A stretch of DNA of 53,732 nucleotides from Deinococcales bacterium. GTDB taxonomy: Bacteria; Deinococcota; Deinococci; Deinococcales; Trueperaceae. How positions within the stretch are numbered: the stretch's first letter is position 1; the number at the start of each line of letters is the position of its first letter. Shown in pieces: positions 24,931 to 37,277 of the stretch. The notes under the pieces are model-generated. The model did no database searches, was not told the DNA's origin, and saw only the letters and a program-made list of their open reading frames with translations. The stretch lies in the NCBI GenBank assembly GCA_012515535.1, contig JAAYYF010000003.1, positions 1-53,732 of the forward strand, written 5' to 3'. Position numbers and translations under genes: made by a program.

Positions 24931-26052
24931 TCAGGCGTGGCGCTCGCGGATGACGCCGCCGCCTAGCAGGCGGTCGCCTTGGTAGACCACGGCGCTCTGC
25001 CCCACCGCGACCGCGAACTGCGGGTCGTCGAAGTCGAGGCGGAAGCGGTCGCCCTCCAGCAGCGTGAGGCGCGCCGGCTCCGGGCGCTGGCGGTAGCGCA
25101 CCTGCGCCTCCACGCGCTCGGGCAGCTCGCCGTCGGGCAGCAGGAAGTTGCGGCGGTCGGCGGTCAGGCCGCTCCAGTGGCACATGTCGCGGGTGCCCAC
25201 CACCACCTCGTTGCTCTCGGCGCGCAGCTCGATCACGTAGCGCTCGAGGTGCGAGCTCTTCAGCCCCAGGCCGCGCTTCTGCCCCACGGTGTAGTACATC
25301 ACCCCGCGGTGCTCGCCGACCACGCGCTCGCCGTCGGCGGCGTCCACCACCGGGCCGGGGCGGGCGTCGGCCGCCTCGTTCAGGTAGTCCTTGACGGTCG
25401 TCGGCACGAAGCAGAGGCCCGAGGAGCTCTTCTTCTCGGCGGTCCGCAGGCCGCGCTCGGCGGCCATGGCGCGCACCTGCGCCTTGGTGAGCTCGCCCAG
25501 CGGGAAGAGCAGGTACGGCAGGATCTCGCGCGGCAGGGCCCACAGGAAGTAGGTCTGGTCCTTGTCGTCGTCGCGGCCGCGGTGCAGCTCGGGGCCGCCG
25601 GGGCCGTCGACGCGCCGCACGAAGTGGCCGGTGGCCATGTACTCGCAACCGAGCGCCTGGGCGCGCTCGACGAAGGCGCCGAACTTGATGTGGCGGTTGC
25701 ACCACACGCACGGGTTGGGCGTCTCGCCGGCCTGGTAGCCGGGCACGAACGGGTCGATGACCACCTGCTGGAACGCGTCGCGGAAGTCGAGCAGGTAGAA
25801 GGGCACCTCGAGCGTGTCGGCGACGCGGCGCGCGTCGTAGGCGGCGTCGGGGCTGCAGCACAGGTCGAAGGCGCCGCTCGGGCGGTCGTCGGGCCAGAAC
25901 CGCAGCATGCTCCCGACCACCTCGTACCCCTGCTCGGTGAGCAGGGCGGTGGCGACCGAGGAGTCGACGCCGCCCGACATGGCGGCGAGCACCTTGACGG
26001 GCTTGACGTCCGCAGCGTCGGGGCGGCTCGGGAGGGTAGCGGGTCCGTTCAC
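24931..26052 (-). CDS. mnmA: tRNA 2-thiouridylase MnmA
   Basis: A 373-residue tRNA-specific 2-thiouridylase, which adds sulfur to U34 of Lys, Glu and Gln tRNAs. The PP-loop SGGVDSS (26-32) binds ATP. The catalytic cysteines fit C115 in NPCVWCNRHIKFG and C214 in SSSGLCFVPT. QTYFLWALP and MYYTVGQKRGLG are further family motifs. GTG start; TAGAAT ends eight bases upstream, so the transcript is leaderless or almost so. Downstream are lemA and htpX, which have their own promoter. Confidence 0.95.
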   Translation of the reverse strand: MNGPATLPSRPDAADVKPVKVLAAMSGGVDSSVATALLTEQGYEVVGSMLRFWPDDRPSGAFDLCCSPDAAYDARRVADTLEVPFYLLDFRDAFQQVVIDPFVPGYQAGETPNPCVWCNRHIKFGAFVERAQALGCEYMATGHFVRRVDGPGGPELHRGRDDDKDQTYFLWALPREILPYLLFPLGELTKAQVRAMAAERGLRTAEKKSSSGLCFVPTTVKDYLNEAADARPGPVVDAADGERVVGEHRGVMYYTVGQKRGLGLKSSHLERYVIELRAESNEVVVGTRDMCHWSGLTADRRNFLLPDGELPERVEAQVRYRQRPEPARLTLLEGDRFRLDFDDPQFAVAVGQSAVVYQGDRLLGGGVIRERHA

Positions 26053-26060
26053 GGTCTACG

Positions 26061-26066
26061 ATTCTA
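26061..26066 (-). promoter_or_regulatory. -10 element of mnmA
   Basis: TAGAAT on the minus strand, eight bases before the GTG start of mnmA. Confidence 0.62.
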
Positions 26067-26215
26067 CGTAGCGAACGGGGGCGCGTGCGTAGCCGAGGGG
26101 CGGAGCCGCGGTCGCGCGCCACCGCGCGCGGACGACGCCGGCGGCCGCGCTAGGCGCCGACGGGCCGCGCGCCGCGCGCCTGCGCCGCGCGCCGCCGTGC
26201 GCCACCGCCCTGCGG

Positions 26216-26221
26216 TAGACT
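26216..26221 (+). promoter_or_regulatory. -10 element of the lapA-like/recJ operon
   Basis: TAGACT, 17 bases before the chosen GTG. The predicted transcript start near 26228 falls directly before GGAGG at 26229-26233, giving a very short leader that still holds a ribosome site. Confidence 0.6.
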
Positions 26222-26238
26222 TCCAGACGGAGGTGCTC

Positions 26239-26610
26239 GTGAAAGCCGGACGGATCGTCACGATCTTGCTGCTCGTCCTACTGGTCCTCTACCTGCTGCT
26301 GTTCCACGCCGCCAACCCGGTGCTGGTCACGCTGCCGTGGCTCTCGGCGCTGCTGCCTCCGCTGCCCGCCTCCTACATCGTGGTGCTGGCGCTGCTCGTG
26401 GGCCTGCTGATCGGCTGGCTGCCCACGCGGCTGCTGGCGTGGCGGCGCGGGCGCGAGCTCCGGCGCCTCGAGAAGCGCGTGGCGGAGCTGGAGCCCAAGC
26501 AGGTGCCCCTGGCCGTCACCGACCCCTACCACCCCGACGAGTTCCCCGTCATCCCCGACCGCGGCGCCCAGTACCGACCCGACCCGTTCGACGACGCCGA
26601 AGCTGGCTGA
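26239..26610 (+). CDS. LapA/DUF1049-like small membrane protein
   Basis: A 123-residue membrane protein with two hydrophobic helices: about 5-24 and 43-65, separated by a short loop with NPVLVTLPW. A charged helix follows, RGRELRRLEKRVAELEPK. This layout (two helices, Arg-rich turn, coiled-coil-like tail) is that of the lipopolysaccharide assembly protein A domain family. The tail after residue 85 is Pro/Asp-rich. GTG at 26239 is chosen over GTG at 26233 because GGAGG lies five bases upstream of it. The stop overlaps the recJ start (TGATG). Confidence 0.7.
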   Translation: MKAGRIVTILLLVLLVLYLLLFHAANPVLVTLPWLSALLPPLPASYIVVLALLVGLLIGWLPTRLLAWRRGRELRRLEKRVAELEPKQVPLAVTDPYHPDEFPVIPDRGAQYRPDPFDDAEAG

Positions 26611-28805
26611 TGGCCCGCCTAGCCCCCGAGCTGCGCTGGGCGGTCCGCGCGCCGGCGCCGCCGGCGGCTGTCGCGGCGCTGTCCCGGGCCCTGCAGGTGC
26701 CGCCGGCGCTGGCGGCCGTGCTGTGGTCGCGCGGGCTGCGTGACGCCGCCCCCGACCACCTCGAGCCGCCGCTGGTCCTGAGCCCCAACCCCTCGCTGGC
26801 GGCGGCGGCCGAGCGGCTGGCGGAGGCCGTGCGCACGCGCCGGCGCGTGCTGATCCACGGCGACTACGACGCCGACGGCATCAGCGGCACCGCGGTGCTG
26901 CTGCTGGGCCTGCGCGAGCTGGGCGCCGAGGTCGAGGCGTTCATCCCCGACCGCCTCACCGACGGCTACGGCGTGAACCCCGCGCGGCTCGACGAGCACG
27001 CCGAGCGCGCCGAGCTGTTCGTGACCGTCGACTGCGGCATCAGCAACCTCGCGGAGGTGGCGGAGCTGCAGCGCCGCGGGGTGGAGGTCATCGTCACCGA
27101 CCACCACACCCCGGGCGAGGAGCTGCCCGAATGCCTGGTGGTGCACCCCGGCCTGTCGCCGCTGGCGCGCCAGGGGCTGCCCGAGCTGACCGGCGCGGGG
27201 GTGGCGTTCCACCTGCTGTGGGCGTTGCGCCAGCGCCTGGGCCTGGAGGCGCCGCTGGAGTACGCCGACCTGGCCACCCTGGGCACCATCGCCGACGTGG
27301 CGCCGCTGCTGGGCGAGAACCGCGCCCTGATCCGCGAGGGGCTGGCGCGACTGCCCGACTCGCGCTGGCCCGGGGTGCGCGCCAGCGTGGCGCAGGCCAA
27401 GCTCGGAGCCGAGGTGAGCGCCCGCGAGGTGGCGTTCGTGCTGGCGCCACGCCTCAACGCCGCCGGGCGCCTGGGCGAGGCCGACCTGGGCCTCGAGCTG
27501 CTGACCACCCCCTCCGAGCGGCGCGCCCGCGAGCTGGCCGTCTACCTCGACGCGCGCAACGCCGAGCGCCGCAAGATCCAGGACGACATGTACCAGGCGG
27601 CGCTCGCGAAGGCCGACCCCGAGGCGCCCGCCCTGGTGCTCGAGGACCCGAGCTGGCACCCGGGGGTGATGGGCATCGTGGCCAGCAAGCTGCTCGAGAC
27701 CTTCTACCTGCCGGTCTACATCGCCGCCGACGGCAAGGGGAGCGTGCGCTCCACGCCCGGCATCTCGGCGGTGGCGGGGCTGCGCGCCGCCGCCGCCCAC
27801 CTCAAGCGCTACGGCGGGCACCAGCAGGCGGCGGGCTTCGCGCTCGACATGGCGGAGTTCGAGGGGTTCAAGGCCGCCATCCACGGCTACGTGAGCCGCT
27901 ACCCGCGCCCGGTGCCGACGGTGGTGGCCGACGCGGTGATCGCCGCCGAGGAGATCAACGACGGCCTGTGGCACGCGATCCGCCAGCTGGAGCCGTACGG
28001 CGAGGGCCATCCGGCGCCGCTGTTCGCGCTCGTCGACCGCCTCGACATGGCGCGCGCGGTGGGCAAAGGCGGCAACACCCTGCAGCTGCGCCTCGGCGGC
28101 GTGAAGGGGGTGGCGTGGCGCCAGGGCGAACTGGCCGCGAGCCTGCCCACGGGCGAGCTGGTGAACGCTGCCGTGACGCTGCACGAGAACGAGTGGCGCG
28201 AGGTGAAGAGCCTGGAGTTCGTGGCCGAGGCGGTGCGCCCGGCGGCGCGCCTGCCGCTGGCCGAGCCCGACGGCGAGGCGCCGGCGCCCGGCTCCGAGGC
28301 CGTAAGGCGCGCCGGCGACCCGCTAGCCGCGGGCGAGCGGCTGCGCGAGCTGCCGCCCGGCGACCCGGTGGCGGCCCTCGAGCGCCTCGCCGGCGGGCCG
28401 GCGGTGACCCTCGACCTGTCGCCCGTGGAGCTCGAGGAGCTGGAGCGCGAGGCGCTCGCCTTCCCGACGGTGTCGGAGCTACGCCGCGGGCTGGTGGCGT
28501 ACCGCCGCGGCCTGCCGAGCCCCTACGGCGGCCCGAAGGCAGAGCGCATCGCGCGCGCCCTGCGCGAGCTCGACCTGCTCGACGAGCGCGGCCACGCCCG
28601 CCGCCTGGCGAGCGGCACGCGCCTGTCGCCGTACGAGGCGCCGTCGTTGCTGGCGGGGCTGGTCCGGCGCTACCGGCTGCGCACCTTCGTGCACGCCTAC
28701 CGCCACCTCGACGACGCGGGCTTCGCCCGCACGGTGGCCACGCTGTTCGGGCCCGCCGCGGTGGCCGAGCTGCCGCGAGCGCTGGCGGCGCCGAGCCTGG
28801 CCTGA
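26610..28805 (+). CDS. recJ: Single-stranded-DNA-specific exonuclease RecJ
   Basis: A 731-residue 5'-3' exonuclease acting on single-stranded DNA in repair and recombination. DHH-family motifs are present: HGDYDADG (83-90, D85/D87), TVDCG with D141, the DHH triad at 164-166 (VTDHHTPG), RLNAAGRLG, and the DHHA1 motif GGHQQAAGF. The OB-fold region is near 470-560. About 150 further residues follow (from about 580), which resembles the extra C-terminal domain of the Deinococcus RecJ and is absent from the E. coli protein (577 residues). It starts with ATG overlapping the stop of the membrane protein gene. Confidence 0.94.
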   Translation: MARLAPELRWAVRAPAPPAAVAALSRALQVPPALAAVLWSRGLRDAAPDHLEPPLVLSPNPSLAAAAERLAEAVRTRRRVLIHGDYDADGISGTAVLLLGLRELGAEVEAFIPDRLTDGYGVNPARLDEHAERAELFVTVDCGISNLAEVAELQRRGVEVIVTDHHTPGEELPECLVVHPGLSPLARQGLPELTGAGVAFHLLWALRQRLGLEAPLEYADLATLGTIADVAPLLGENRALIREGLARLPDSRWPGVRASVAQAKLGAEVSAREVAFVLAPRLNAAGRLGEADLGLELLTTPSERRARELAVYLDARNAERRKIQDDMYQAALAKADPEAPALVLEDPSWHPGVMGIVASKLLETFYLPVYIAADGKGSVRSTPGISAVAGLRAAAAHLKRYGGHQQAAGFALDMAEFEGFKAAIHGYVSRYPRPVPTVVADAVIAAEEINDGLWHAIRQLEPYGEGHPAPLFALVDRLDMARAVGKGGNTLQLRLGGVKGVAWRQGELAASLPTGELVNAAVTLHENEWREVKSLEFVAEAVRPAARLPLAEPDGEAPAPGSEAVRRAGDPLAAGERLRELPPGDPVAALERLAGGPAVTLDLSPVELEELEREALAFPTVSELRRGLVAYRRGLPSPYGGPKAERIARALRELDLLDERGHARRLASGTRLSPYEAPSLLAGLVRRYRLRTFVHAYRHLDDAGFARTVATLFGPAAVAELPRALAAPSLA

Positions 28806-28806
28806 G

Positions 28807-28825
28807 GCCCGCCGCGCCGGCGGGC
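28807..28825. terminator. Bidirectional hairpin between recJ and dodecin
   Basis: GCCCGCCG and CGGCGGGC with a three-base loop, one base after the recJ stop and nine bases from the dodecin stop on the other strand. It fills the 28-base convergent gap. Confidence 0.6.
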
Positions 28826-28833
28826 GCGAGCGC

Positions 28834-29070
28834 TCAGCCCGCCGGCTCGCCGGAGCCGCCGCCGTCCGACGAGTCGACCGTGAACGACACCTTGACGTTG
28901 ACGCGGTAGTGCGTGATCTGGCCGTCCTCGACGATGGCCTGGAAGTCCTTGACGTAGATCGACTTGATGCCGCGGATGGTACGGGACGCCTCCTGCAACG
29001 CCTTCTTGGTCGCGTCCTCCCAGCTCTGCTCCGACTGCGCCAGTAGCTCGATGACCTTGACCACGCTCAT
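28834..29070 (-). CDS. Dodecin family flavin-binding protein
   Basis: A 78-residue protein of the dodecin family: a single-sheet protein that assembles into a hollow dodecamer and stores riboflavin or FMN. The family pattern is visible: SVVKVIELLAQSEQSWEDAT, then ALQEASRTIRGIKSIYVKD and an edge strand ITHYRVNVKVSFTVD. The final ten Gly/Ser-rich residues are outside the fold. AGGAGG lies six bases upstream of the ATG, and TACCTT just before it. Convergent with recJ. Confidence 0.92.
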   Translation of the reverse strand: MSVVKVIELLAQSEQSWEDATKKALQEASRTIRGIKSIYVKDFQAIVEDGQITHYRVNVKVSFTVDSSDGGGSGEPAG

Positions 29071-29088
29071 GCCGCACCTCCTGGCCGC

Positions 29089-29094
29089 AAGGTA
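29089..29094 (-). promoter_or_regulatory. -10 element of the dodecin gene
   Basis: TACCTT on the minus strand, 18 bases before the ATG. The predicted leader is about 12 bases and includes the AGGAGG site. Confidence 0.5.
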
Positions 29095-29139
29095 GCAGAA
29101 GGCGTCGGGCGCGCCCGGGGCAGTCGTACGGCGTGCGGC

Positions 29140-31002
<1,863 letters not shown>

Positions 31003-31010
31003 GACCGCGC

Positions 31011-31016
31011 ACGCTA
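31011..31016 (-). promoter_or_regulatory. -10 element of argS
   Basis: TAGCGT on the minus strand, eight bases before the argS ATG; no Shine-Dalgarno in between. Confidence 0.58.
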
Positions 31017-31053
31017 CCACAACAGGCGACGCCGTCCGGGCGCTCCGGTCGGG

Positions 31054-31059
31054 TAGAAT
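31054..31059 (+). promoter_or_regulatory. Second -10-like box upstream of lon
   Basis: TAGAAT lies within GGGTAG-N8-CTACCC (31051-31070), a six-base inverted repeat that could be an operator. It would give a leader of about 250 bases for lon. Confidence 0.4.
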
Positions 31060-31162
31060 TCCGGCTACCCGCGCCGGCGGCAGGTCCGCGCCGGGGCGGC
31101 GAGGGGCGCCCGGCCGCCGTCGGTGGCCCAGGGTTCCCCCTGAGCGATGATTTAACAGTAAA

Positions 31163-31183
31163 CTTGAGCAATGTACGCTCAAG
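31163..31183 (+). promoter_or_regulatory. HspR-associated inverted repeat (HAIR) upstream of lon
   Basis: CTTGAGC-N7-GCTCAAG is a perfect inverted repeat with the exact spacing of the HspR operator (consensus CTTGAGT-N7-ACTCAAG). The dyad extends one further base on each side (A31162/T31184). A TAAACT -10 candidate at 31159-31164 overlaps the left arm, so bound HspR would block the promoter. HspR regulation of lon is established in Streptomyces and of heat-shock genes in Deinococcus radiodurans; here it is inferred from the site. Confidence 0.8.
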
Positions 31184-31319
31184 TCTCGCCCCGGCCGCAG
31201 GCCGACCCGGCCCGCCGCCCGCACCGGCGCCACCAGCGGCGCGACCCGACCGCTCCACGCGACCGAGCCGCCCACCCGTCCGCCCCCTACCCGCCTCGTG
31301 AGAGGCCCAGGAGATGAGC

Positions 31320-33791
<2,472 letters not shown>

Positions 33792-33812
33792 GCCCACGAG
33801 CCCGTAGCCTAA

Positions 33813-33848
33813 GAGCCCCCGCCCGGCGCGCAGCCGCGGCGGGGGCTC
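33813..33848 (+). terminator. Terminator hairpin after lon
   Basis: Eleven perfectly paired bases (GAGCCCCCGCC / GGCGGGGGCTC) around a 14-base GC-rich loop, starting 21 bases after the lon stop. Confidence 0.65.
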
Positions 33849-33911
33849 GCCGTTGGGCGGCCGCCCGGCCGCCCGGCCGCCGCCGCTCGCTGCGCCGCAG
33901 CGGCCGCGAGG

Positions 33912-33917
33912 TATCTT
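33912..33917 (+). promoter_or_regulatory. -10 element, leaderless start of tpiA
   Basis: TATCTT ends exactly six bases before the ATG of tpiA, and there is no Shine-Dalgarno. Confidence 0.7.
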
Positions 33918-33923
33918 CGTGTC

Positions 33924-34706
33924 ATGCAGAGCGCCGACACACCCATCACCCCGCTGATCGCCGGCAACTGGAAGATGAACCGCCTGCCGAGCGAGGCCCA
34001 GGCATGGCTGCGCGACCTGCTCGCGCGCCTCGAGGCGGACGCCGACCGCGGCTCGCGCAGCGAGCTCCTGCTGTGCGTGCCGTTCACGCACCTCGCCGGC
34101 ATGAGCGAGCTGGCGTTCGGCACCCCGGTGGGAATCGGGGCGCAGGACGTGAGCCGCCACGAGGCGGGCGCCTACACCGGCGAGGTGTCGGCCCCGATGC
34201 TCGCCGACCTGGGGGTGCGCTACGTGATCGTGGGCCACTCCGAGCGCCGCGAGTACCACGCCGAGGACGACGCCACGGTCAACGCCAAGGCGCAGCGCGC
34301 CCTGGCGCACGGCCTCACCCCCATCGTGTGCGTCGGCGAGCGCCAGGCGGAGCGCGACGCCGGGCGCGCCGTGGAGGTGGTGCTGGGCCAGCTGGCGGGC
34401 GCGCTCGAGGGGCTGGAGCCGGGCAGCGCCGAGCGCCTGGTCGTCGCCTACGAGCCCGTCTGGGCCATCGGCACCGGCCGCACCGCCACCGCCGACGACG
34501 CGCAGGAGATGTGCGCCGCCGTCCGCGGCGCCCTGCGCGAGCGCTACCCGGCCTTCGGGGCGCGCGTGCGCGTGCTCTACGGCGGCAGCATGAAGCCGAG
34601 CAACGCCGCCGAGCTGCTCGCCAAGCCCGACGTGAACGGCGGCCTCATCGGCGGGGCCAGCCTCGAGATCGACGACCTGCTCGCCATCGAGCGAGCCACC
34701 GCCTAA
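33924..34706 (+). CDS. tpiA: Triosephosphate isomerase
   Basis: A 260-residue TIM-barrel enzyme interconverting dihydroxyacetone phosphate and glyceraldehyde 3-phosphate. Active-site residues are all present: K17 in GNWKMN, H105 in VGHSERR and the catalytic base E177 in [11 protein letters not shown]. The phosphate-binding loop GGSMKPSNA and GGASL are near the C-terminus. The ATG start is supported by TATCTT six bases upstream. It is followed 22 bases later by the M24 peptidase gene, which has its own AGGAG and probably shares the transcript. Confidence 0.96.
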   Translation: MQSADTPITPLIAGNWKMNRLPSEAQAWLRDLLARLEADADRGSRSELLLCVPFTHLAGMSELAFGTPVGIGAQDVSRHEAGAYTGEVSAPMLADLGVRYVIVGHSERREYHAEDDATVNAKAQRALAHGLTPIVCVGERQAERDAGRAVEVVLGQLAGALEGLEPGSAERLVVAYEPVWAIGTGRTATADDAQEMCAAVRGALRERYPAFGARVRVLYGGSMKPSNAAELLAKPDVNGGLIGGASLEIDDLLAIERATA

Positions 34707-34728
34707 GGACAGGAGAAACGCGAGAGAC

Positions 34729-35778
34729 GTGAACCGACTGGACGAACTACGCCGCAGCATCGAGGCCGCGGGCGCCGACGCCCTCCTCGTCACCACCCCC
34801 GCCAACGTGCGCTTCCTCTCCGGCTTCGGCACCCCCGAGGACGCCGCGGTGCTCGTCACGCAGGACGAGGCGCTGCTCCTCACCGACAGCCGCTACACCG
34901 CGCAGGCGCAGGAGCAGTCGAAGCTGCCGTTCGAGATCGTGGCCGGCGCCCACGACGCGGTGGCCGCCAAGCTCGGCGGCCGCAAGCTCGCGGTCGAGGG
35001 CGACGCCACCACCCTCACGCAGTACCGCGCGCTGGCCGGCAAGCTCGGCTACGACCCCGTGGTCGTCGAGGGGGTGTTCACGCCCCTACGGCTGGTGAAG
35101 ACCGAGGCCGAGATCGCCAAGCTGCGCGAGGCCGCGCGCGTCACCGACCTGGCGTACGAGGCCGCGCTGGCGGTCATGAAGCCCGGCGTCATGGAGGTGG
35201 AGGTGGCGCTGGAGCTGGAGCGCGCCATGCGCCTGAACGGCGCCGAGGGCAGCGCCTTCGACATCATCGTGGCCAGCGGCGTGCGTGGCGCCATGCCCCA
35301 CGGGGTGGCGTCGCAGAAGCGCCTGGCGGCCGGCGAGCTGGTGACGCTCGACTTCGGCGCGGTGGTCGACGGCTACCACGCCGACATGACGCGCACCGTG
35401 GCGATCGGCGAGGTGGGCGCCGAGGAGCGCCGCCTGTTCGACGCGGTGCTGGAGGCGCAGCAGGCGGCGCTCGACGCCGTGGCGCCGGGCAGGAGCGGGC
35501 GCGAGGTCGACCAGGTGGCGCGCGACGTGCTGGGCGAGCACGGCCTCGCCGACGCCTTCACCCACAGCCTCGGCCACGGCACCGGCCTCGTGATCCACGA
35601 GGGGCCGCGCCTCAGCCACCGCAGCGACGACGTGCTGCAGCCCGGCATGGTCGTCACCGTGGAGCCCGGCGTCTACTTCCCGGGCTTCACCGGCCTGCGC
35701 ATCGAGGACCTGGTGGTCGTCACCGAGGAGGGGCGCGAGGTCCTCTCGAAGAGCCCCAAGGCGTTCAGGAGCCTGTAG
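34729..35778 (+). CDS. M24 family Xaa-Pro aminopeptidase/dipeptidase
   Basis: A 349-residue metallopeptidase of the pita-bread fold. The five metal ligands are D208 (TLDFG), D219 (YHADMTRT), H283 (LGHGTG), E312 (VEPGVYFPG) and E326 (RIEDLVVV). An N-terminal creatinase-type domain (1-122) contains NVRFLSGFG and [11 protein letters not shown]. This is the PepQ/PepP-like group that cleaves next to proline. GTG start with AGGAG about 13 bases upstream, slightly distant. The 3' end overlaps the convergent phosphoglucomutase gene by 14 bases. Confidence 0.9.
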   Translation: MNRLDELRRSIEAAGADALLVTTPANVRFLSGFGTPEDAAVLVTQDEALLLTDSRYTAQAQEQSKLPFEIVAGAHDAVAAKLGGRKLAVEGDATTLTQYRALAGKLGYDPVVVEGVFTPLRLVKTEAEIAKLREAARVTDLAYEAALAVMKPGVMEVEVALELERAMRLNGAEGSAFDIIVASGVRGAMPHGVASQKRLAAGELVTLDFGAVVDGYHADMTRTVAIGEVGAEERRLFDAVLEAQQAALDAVAPGRSGREVDQVARDVLGEHGLADAFTHSLGHGTGLVIHEGPRLSHRSDDVLQPGMVVTVEPGVYFPGFTGLRIEDLVVVTEEGREVLSKSPKAFRSL

Positions 35779-37192
35779 CCAGCTCGCGGGCCGCGGCCAG
35801 CGCCGCGGCCACCGCGCCCTCGTCGGGCGCCTCGCAGTAGACGCGCAGCAGCGGCTCCGTGCCGCTGGGGCGCACCAGCAGCCAGGCGTCGTCGGCCAGG
35901 TTCAGCTTCACGCCGTCGCGGCGCTCGACGCTCGTGACCGGCCGCCCGGCGTAGACGGCGCCGGGGTCGTCGAACGCTGCGAGCGCCCGCGCCTGCTGCG
36001 CCGGGTCGGCCAGCCGCAGGTCGAGGCGGTCGTAGGCGTGACGCCAGCCCGTCTCGCGCTCGAGCTCGGCGAAGCGCTCCCCGAGCCCCACCCCCTCCGC
36101 CGCGACGGCCTCCAGCAGCAGCAGGGCGTTGGCGATGCCGTCGCGCTCGGGCAGGTGGCCCTGCACCCCGATGCCGCCCGACTCCTCGCCGCCGATCAGC
36201 ACGTCGCCCCTGAGCATCTCGTCGGCCACGTACTTGAAGCCCACCTTGGTCTCGACCACCGGCAGCCCGCGGCCGGCCGCCAGGCGCTCGACGATGCGGC
36301 TGACCGTGAAGGTCTTGACCACCGTGCCGCGCCGGCCGCTGCGCTCCAGGCGGTCGAGCAGCACGGCGAAGATCTGGTGCGAGCCGAAGAAGGCGCCGCC
36401 CGGCAGCACCACCCCCAGGCGGTCGCCGTCCCCGTCGGTGGCCACCGCGAACAGCGGCGGGCTCTCCACCTCGGTCATGCGGTCCATGGTGGCCTCGAGG
36501 TTGCGGGCGATCGGCTCGGGGTGGACGCCGTGGAACATGGGGTCGGGCTCGCCGCGCAGCTCCACCGCCGCGTCCGGCAGGCCCACGTGGCGGAAGAAGC
36601 CCGTCAGCCAGCCGGCCGCCGCGCCGCCCATGGCGTCGTGCAGCAGCGGCCCGCCGGCCCGCGCCAGCAGCCCCACGTCCACCAGCCCCGCCAGCGCGTC
36701 GTAGTAGTCGCGGCGCACGTCGAAGCGCTCGACGGCGTGGCGCCGCGGGTCGAAGGAGGCCACGTCGGCCGGCCGCACGCGCGCGACGAGCTCGGCCACG
36801 CCGCGGTAGGTGGCGTCGCTCGCCGAGCCGCCGTAGCTCCCCTTGAGCTTGAAGCCGTTGTACTCGGCCGGGTTGTGCGAGGCGGTGAGCATCACCCCGC
36901 CGTCGGCGCCGTAGCGCTTCACGGCGAACGACAGCGCTGGGGTGGGCAGGTAGTCGGCGCTCAGCGCGACCTCGAGGCCGTTGGCGGCCAGCACCTCGGC
37001 CGCGCGGCGCGCGAAGCGCGCCCCCAGGAAGCGCGTGTCGTGGCCCACCAGCACGCGGCGGCCGCCGGCGGCGAGCAGCTGCCGGGCGTACGCCTGCGCG
37101 GCGCGCCCCACGTTCTCGAAGGTGAAGCGCTCGGCCACGACGTCCCGCCAGCCGTCGGTGCCGAACACCAGTTCGTCGGTTCGCTCGGTCAT
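35765..37192 (-). CDS. Phosphoglucomutase/phosphomannomutase family protein
   Basis: A 475-residue member of the alpha-D-phosphohexomutase superfamily. The phosphoserine loop TASHNPAEYNG places Ser at 105. The metal-binding loop is DGDGDRLG, the sugar-binding loop GGEESGG, and the phosphate-binding loop VRPSGTEPLLRVYCEA. It begins with ELVFGTDGWRDVV, typical of phosphoglucomutase-like bacterial members. Glucose-1-phosphate, mannose-1-phosphate or glucosamine-phosphate are all possible substrates. The ATG has no strong ribosome site; a TAGGCT -10 lies about 55 bases upstream. Divergent from argB. Confidence 0.9.
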   Translation of the reverse strand: MTERTDELVFGTDGWRDVVAERFTFENVGRAAQAYARQLLAAGGRRVLVGHDTRFLGARFARRAAEVLAANGLEVALSADYLPTPALSFAVKRYGADGGVMLTASHNPAEYNGFKLKGSYGGSASDATYRGVAELVARVRPADVASFDPRRHAVERFDVRRDYYDALAGLVDVGLLARAGGPLLHDAMGGAAAGWLTGFFRHVGLPDAAVELRGEPDPMFHGVHPEPIARNLEATMDRMTEVESPPLFAVATDGDGDRLGVVLPGGAFFGSHQIFAVLLDRLERSGRRGTVVKTFTVSRIVERLAAGRGLPVVETKVGFKYVADEMLRGDVLIGGEESGGIGVQGHLPERDGIANALLLLEAVAAEGVGLGERFAELERETGWRHAYDRLDLRLADPAQQARALAAFDDPGAVYAGRPVTSVERRDGVKLNLADDAWLLVRPSGTEPLLRVYCEAPDEGAVAAALAAARELATGS

Positions 37193-37246
37193 CGGTTCCC
37201 GTTCCCGGCGCGGCGGCGGCGAGCCCGCCCCGTCGCGGCCGGCACC

Positions 37247-37252
37247 AGCCTA
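37247..37252 (-). promoter_or_regulatory. -10 element of the phosphohexomutase gene
   Basis: TAGGCT on the minus strand; predicted start near 37240, leader about 48 bases. It lies only 14 bases from the argB -10 on the other strand. Confidence 0.45.
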
Positions 37253-37265
37253 ACCGCTCACCGCG

Positions 37266-37271
37266 TAGACT
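37266..37271 (+). promoter_or_regulatory. -10 element, leaderless start of argB
   Basis: TAGACT ends six bases before the GTG of argB; no ribosome site. Confidence 0.68.
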
Positions 37272-37277
37272 GGCGCC

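Larger units (their letters stand above)
31003..31319. other. Gene-free control region between argS and lon
   Basis: This 317-base stretch is the only long non-coding interval. It contains the argS -10 (minus), a TAGAAT box inside a six-base inverted repeat (plus), a GC-rich tract at about 31068-31140, an AT-rich patch at 31147-31165 that is unusual for this window, the HspR-type inverted repeat, and about 125 bases of GC-rich leader before lon. I see no tRNA, riboswitch fold or small open frame with a convincing ribosome site in it. Confidence 0.7.
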
